Positions 7,345 through 9,738 of a stretch of DNA of 9,738 nt are shown here, piece by piece. How positions within the stretch are numbered: the first letter of the stretch is position 1; each line of letters starts with the position of its first letter. This DNA is from CBDUWP01 sp965370955 (GTDB lineage Bacteria; Planctomycetota; Phycisphaerae; Sedimentisphaerales; Anaerobacaceae): contig CBDUWP010000055.1 in assembly GCA_965370955.1 (NCBI GenBank), positions 1-9,738 on the forward strand, in the 5' to 3' direction. The position numbers and the translations under genes are program-made. Below the pieces are notes generated by a model. The model had not been told where the DNA came from, did no database searches, and was given only the letters and a program-made list of their open reading frames with translations.

Positions 7345-8367
7345 TTAGGCTTCGTTTGAGATTCGTATTAGGTTTTCGAGTGTTTTGGCGGCTTCGCCGC
7401 TGGCGATTAAATTGTTTGCCAGTTCGATAGCATCTTTGAAATTGTCAGCTTTATTGCCAACTATAATAGCTGCTGCTGCGTTTAATACAACGGCATTTTT
7501 TTTAGCCCCTGTTTCTTTTCCGGAAAAAACATCCCTTATGATATTTGCATTTGCCTGTTTGTCGTCTGAAGTTTTGAGTTGGTCGATGGATTTGACTTCT
7601 AATCCGAATTCTTTAGGGTCGAGTGTTATAGCTGTTTCCTGTCCGTCAAAGAGTTGCCTGATGAGTGCTTTTTTGCATCCTGTTATTTCGTCAGCTCCAT
7701 CGCAGTGTACGACCATCAAGCGTTTTGTGCCGAGCATTTTATGTACATTTATGATTTTGTCTACCAAGTCAGCATCAGCTACGCCCATCAAATGTCCCTT
7801 TGCTTGTGCCGGATTGGCTAAGGGGCCTAAAATATTAAATATTGTCCGAAAGCCCAATTCCCTGCGAACTGGCTGCACATATTTCATAGCAGGGTGAAAC
7901 ATTGGCGCAAACATGAAGCCAATGCCTGCTTCGTTAATACATTTTGCAACAGTTTCTGGCTTGGCATCTATTTTAACGCCCAAGCTTTCCAGCACGTCAG
8001 CTGATCCGCATTTGCTGGTTATGGCTCTATTGCCGTGTTTGGCCACTTTTATTTCAGCTGCTGCCGCGACAATTGCCGCTGCCGTTGAGATGTTAAACGT
8101 TTTAATTTTTGCCCCGCCTGTCCCGCAGGTATCTATTACTTTGTCACCATCTATATTGATTTTGACTGCATGCTCGCGCAGTGACCGAGCGCAACCAGCG
8201 ATTTCGTCAACGGAGGCGCCTTTTATTTTGAGAGCAGTTAAGAACGCTGCGACTTGCGCCGGATTCACTTGTCCTTGAAAAATTAACCCGAGCGCATTTT
8301 CAGCCTGACTGACACTAAGGTCGGTTCCTTTTATGAGGAGTTGCATATATTTGGAAAAATTGCTCAT
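7345..8367 (-). CDS. trpD: Anthranilate phosphoribosyltransferase
   Basis: A 340-residue enzyme of normal length that transfers phosphoribose from PRPP to anthranilate. An N-terminal helical domain (about 1-70) precedes the catalytic alpha/beta domain. Visible motifs are GTGGAKIKTFNIST (82-95), KHGNR (110-114), CGSADVLE (120-127), PVRRELGFRTIFNILGPL (166-183, anthranilate site) and the metal-binding DGADE (223-227). The PRPP loop reads GTGGA where GTGGD is the textbook form, and is followed by KIK instead of the usual GSG-like bases; all other key residues are in place, so an active enzyme is expected. It is the monofunctional form, not fused to a glutaminase domain. It starts 9 bases after the trpG stop with a strong AGGAGA site, and is followed directly by trpF. 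Confidence 0.96.
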   Translation of the reverse strand: MSNFSKYMQLLIKGTDLSVSQAENALGLIFQGQVNPAQVAAFLTALKIKGASVDEIAGCARSLREHAVKINIDGDKVIDTCGTGGAKIKTFNISTAAAIVAAAAEIKVAKHGNRAITSKCGSADVLESLGVKIDAKPETVAKCINEAGIGFMFAPMFHPAMKYVQPVRRELGFRTIFNILGPLANPAQAKGHLMGVADADLVDKIINVHKMLGTKRLMVVHCDGADEITGCKKALIRQLFDGQETAITLDPKEFGLEVKSIDQLKTSDDKQANANIIRDVFSGKETGAKKNAVVLNAAAAIIVGNKADNFKDAIELANNLIASGEAAKTLENLIRISNEA

Positions 8368-8372
8368 TATTA

Positions 8373-8378
8373 TCTCCT
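8373..8378 (-). promoter_or_regulatory. Ribosome binding site of trpD overlapping the trpG stop
   Basis: AGGAGA on the - strand, 5 bases before the trpD ATG, shares two bases with the TAG stop of trpG (8377-8379). Ribosomes finishing trpG therefore arrive on the trpD start signal, which would help balance the two products. Confidence 0.75.
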
Positions 8379-8967
8379 ATTTATTTTTTGTAGAGATGTT
8401 AAGAATATTTTCTATTATTTTTCCGCCAGCCGGAGTCAAAATGCTTTCAGGGTGAAATTGTATGCCGAAGATTGGCAATTGTTTGTGCTGTACTCCCATG
8501 ACAATTGTTTCAAATTGAGCAGTTTGTTCGAGACATTCCGGTAAATTTGTCACGCAAAGGCTGTGATATCGGCCGGCTTGCAGAGGATTTTCTATCGATT
8601 CAAAGACACCTTTATTATTATGCGTGACTTTTGAAGGCTTGCCGTGCATAGGTTGTGGTGCATGAATGATTTTGCCTCCGAAATATTGTACGATTGTTTG
8701 ATGGCCGAGACAAACTCCAAAAATCGGCAATTTATCTTTGAAATAATCCATTGCCGCCAGTGACACTCCGGCGTTATCAGGTGTTCCCGGTCCCGGTGAG
8801 ATGACGAGCAGGTCAGGCTTGAAATTTTCAGCGACAGCAATTAAATCTTTTAAACTTGTGTCGGCTCTATATACTTGACTTTGGCAGTTACGCTTACAGA
8901 AATCGTCAACAAGGTTATATGTAAACGAGTCGAAATTGTCGATAAATAATACTTTGTGCTTTTGCAT
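8377..8967 (-). CDS. trpG: Anthranilate synthase component II (glutamine amidotransferase)
   Basis: A 196-residue class I glutamine amidotransferase that releases ammonia from glutamine for TrpE. IDNFDSFTYNLV (9-20) is the typical N-terminus and SPGPGTP (57-63) shapes the oxyanion region. GVCLGHQ holds the catalytic nucleophile C86, RYHSL (133-137) contacts the synthase subunit, and FHPES holds H172 and E174 to complete the triad. Length is normal and the domain is free-standing. TrpG and PabA cannot be separated on sequence alone, and one protein can serve both the tryptophan and folate pathways; its place between trpE and trpD favours TrpG. It begins 36 bases after trpE behind a modest GGGAA site (8973-8977). 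Confidence 0.95.
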   Translation of the reverse strand: MQKHKVLFIDNFDSFTYNLVDDFCKRNCQSQVYRADTSLKDLIAVAENFKPDLLVISPGPGTPDNAGVSLAAMDYFKDKLPIFGVCLGHQTIVQYFGGKIIHAPQPMHGKPSKVTHNNKGVFESIENPLQAGRYHSLCVTNLPECLEQTAQFETIVMGVQHKQLPIFGIQFHPESILTPAGGKIIENILNISTKNK

Positions 8968-9003
8968 TTTTGTTCCCGTCTTAATCTTTATTTTTTTATA
9001 GAA

Positions 9004-9738
9004 TCACTCATTATTCAGCCTGATAGCCTTGATACATGAATTTGCTTTATGCTCAGTTTCGTCGAATTCCGCTTGCGGGATACTGTCATTGACGATACCT
9101 GCTCCAACTCTGACATAGGCATTGCCATTTTTCACTTGCAAGCTGCGAATTGTAATACAGCTATCGAATTGCCCGTCAACGGTTAGATACATAACAGCTC
9201 CGCCATAGTATCCTCGTTTCGTTTTTTCCAGTTGGCGTATAATTTTCATTGCTTCTATTTTTGGCGCACCGCTTAAAGTTCCCATATTCATCGTTGCAAG
9301 GTAGGCACTTAAAGCATCGAGATTGTCCGCCAATTGTCCCTTGACATTGCTGACTAGATGCTGGACTGATTCATATTTTTCAACGGTTAGCAATTCGTTC
9401 ACGATTCTGGTGCCGCTTTTGGTGACACGTGCGATATCGTTTCTCGCTAAATCGACCAGCATGATATGTTCAGCCAATTCTTTTTGATCTAGTTTTAGCT
9501 CAGCCTCATATCGCATATCAGTTTCGATGTCTATTTTGCCATGGGTTTTGCCTCTTGGCTTTGTGCCTGCGATAGGTCGGATTTCAGCCGTTTTTTTGTC
9601 ATTACCGCTGACACGCAGATTCAGCTCTGGGCTGGAACCGAGAAGCGTCGTATTTTGAGTATTCAAGTAGAACATGTAGGGCGATGGATTCAGCTTTCTC
9701 AAATTTTTATATATGTCTAGCGGTTCTTGATTGCATGG
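9004..9738 (-). CDS. trpE: Anthranilate synthase component I (partial, N-terminal part outside window)
   Basis: The C-terminal 244 residues of TrpE, which converts chorismate plus ammonia to anthranilate and pyruvate. The frame stays open to the right edge, reading back through EPLDIYKNLRKLNPSPYMFYL, so the TTG at 9702 is an internal leucine and not a start. Chorismate-site motifs appear in order: IAGTKPRGK, DQKELAEHIMLVDLARNDIA with the conserved E and H, GTLSGAPKIEAM, RGYYGGAVMYL, and RVGAGIVNDSIPQAEFDET. These are characteristic of the chorismate-binding family, and the adjacent trpG and trpD favour TrpE over PabB. The N-terminal region that carries the tryptophan feedback site is not visible. 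It is the first visible gene of the operon; any promoter, attenuator or leader lies beyond the window. Confidence 0.96.
   Translation of the reverse strand, partial: PCNQEPLDIYKNLRKLNPSPYMFYLNTQNTTLLGSSPELNLRVSGNDKKTAEIRPIAGTKPRGKTHGKIDIETDMRYEAELKLDQKELAEHIMLVDLARNDIARVTKSGTRIVNELLTVEKYESVQHLVSNVKGQLADNLDALSAYLATMNMGTLSGAPKIEAMKIIRQLEKTKRGYYGGAVMYLTVDGQFDSCITIRSLQVKNGNAYVRVGAGIVNDSIPQAEFDETEHKANSCIKAIRLNNE

Noticed and set aside
7388..7400. A GC-rich hairpin, GCGGC-TTC-GCCGC, near the 3' end of trpD; the - strand loop reads GCGAAGC.
   Set aside because: It is made of ordinary Gly-Glu-Ala-Ala codons of TrpD, has no following T run, and lies about 40 bases before the stop, so a regulatory role is not supported.
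7385..7897. A 170-codon open frame on the + strand inside trpD.
   Set aside because: It is fully antisense to conserved trpD sequence, and its composition is what reverse reading of the Ala-rich TrpD codons gives.
9700..9702. TTG as a possible start codon for trpE.
   Set aside because: The reading frame continues upstream to the window edge with conserved TrpE residues, so the TTG is internal.

Overview
The window holds two compact, convergent gene blocks and looks like ordinary, well-packed chromosomal DNA from a bacterium. The base composition is AT-leaning by eye. Genes start at ATG, often behind AGGA/GGAG-type ribosome binding sites, and spacing is tight. The protein style (a GlgA-like GT4 enzyme beside a GH57 alpha-amylase and a GH133 debranching enzyme, plus bacterial-type Trp proteins) would fit an anaerobic lineage such as Phycisphaerae-type Planctomycetota or a deltaproteobacterial relative. 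That placement is inference from general resemblance only, and no taxonomic marker is present.

Positions 1-4727 (+ strand) are a storage-polysaccharide block. The last 11 codons of an unidentified upstream gene overlap the start of a glycogen-synthase-like GT4 glycosyltransferase by an ATGA junction. A GH57 alpha-amylase-type enzyme and a GH133 amylo-alpha-1,6-glucosidase follow. Together they would build alpha-glucan, cut or rearrange its alpha-1,4 chains, and remove its alpha-1,6 branches. No promoter is evident in the short gaps, so they probably form one operon that starts upstream of the window.

Positions 4729-9738 (- strand) are a tryptophan operon, transcribed right to left in the order trpE (partial, running off the right edge), trpG, trpD, trpF, trpB, trpA. 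It encodes every step from chorismate to tryptophan except indole-3-glycerol phosphate synthase. No trpC is present, although trpD and trpF, which often flank it, lie only 7 bases apart. Any leader or attenuator would be upstream of trpE, outside the window.

The two blocks meet tail to tail with one base between their stop codons. A 7-bp inverted repeat ends exactly on the stop of the debranching gene and is the only terminator-like structure seen at the junction. No RNA genes, mobile elements, CRISPR arrays or long repeats were found, no gap exceeds about 70 bases, and I see no evidence of an undescribed system. The points most worth checking are the missing trpC, the tail-to-tail junction, and motif variants in TrpD and TrpA.
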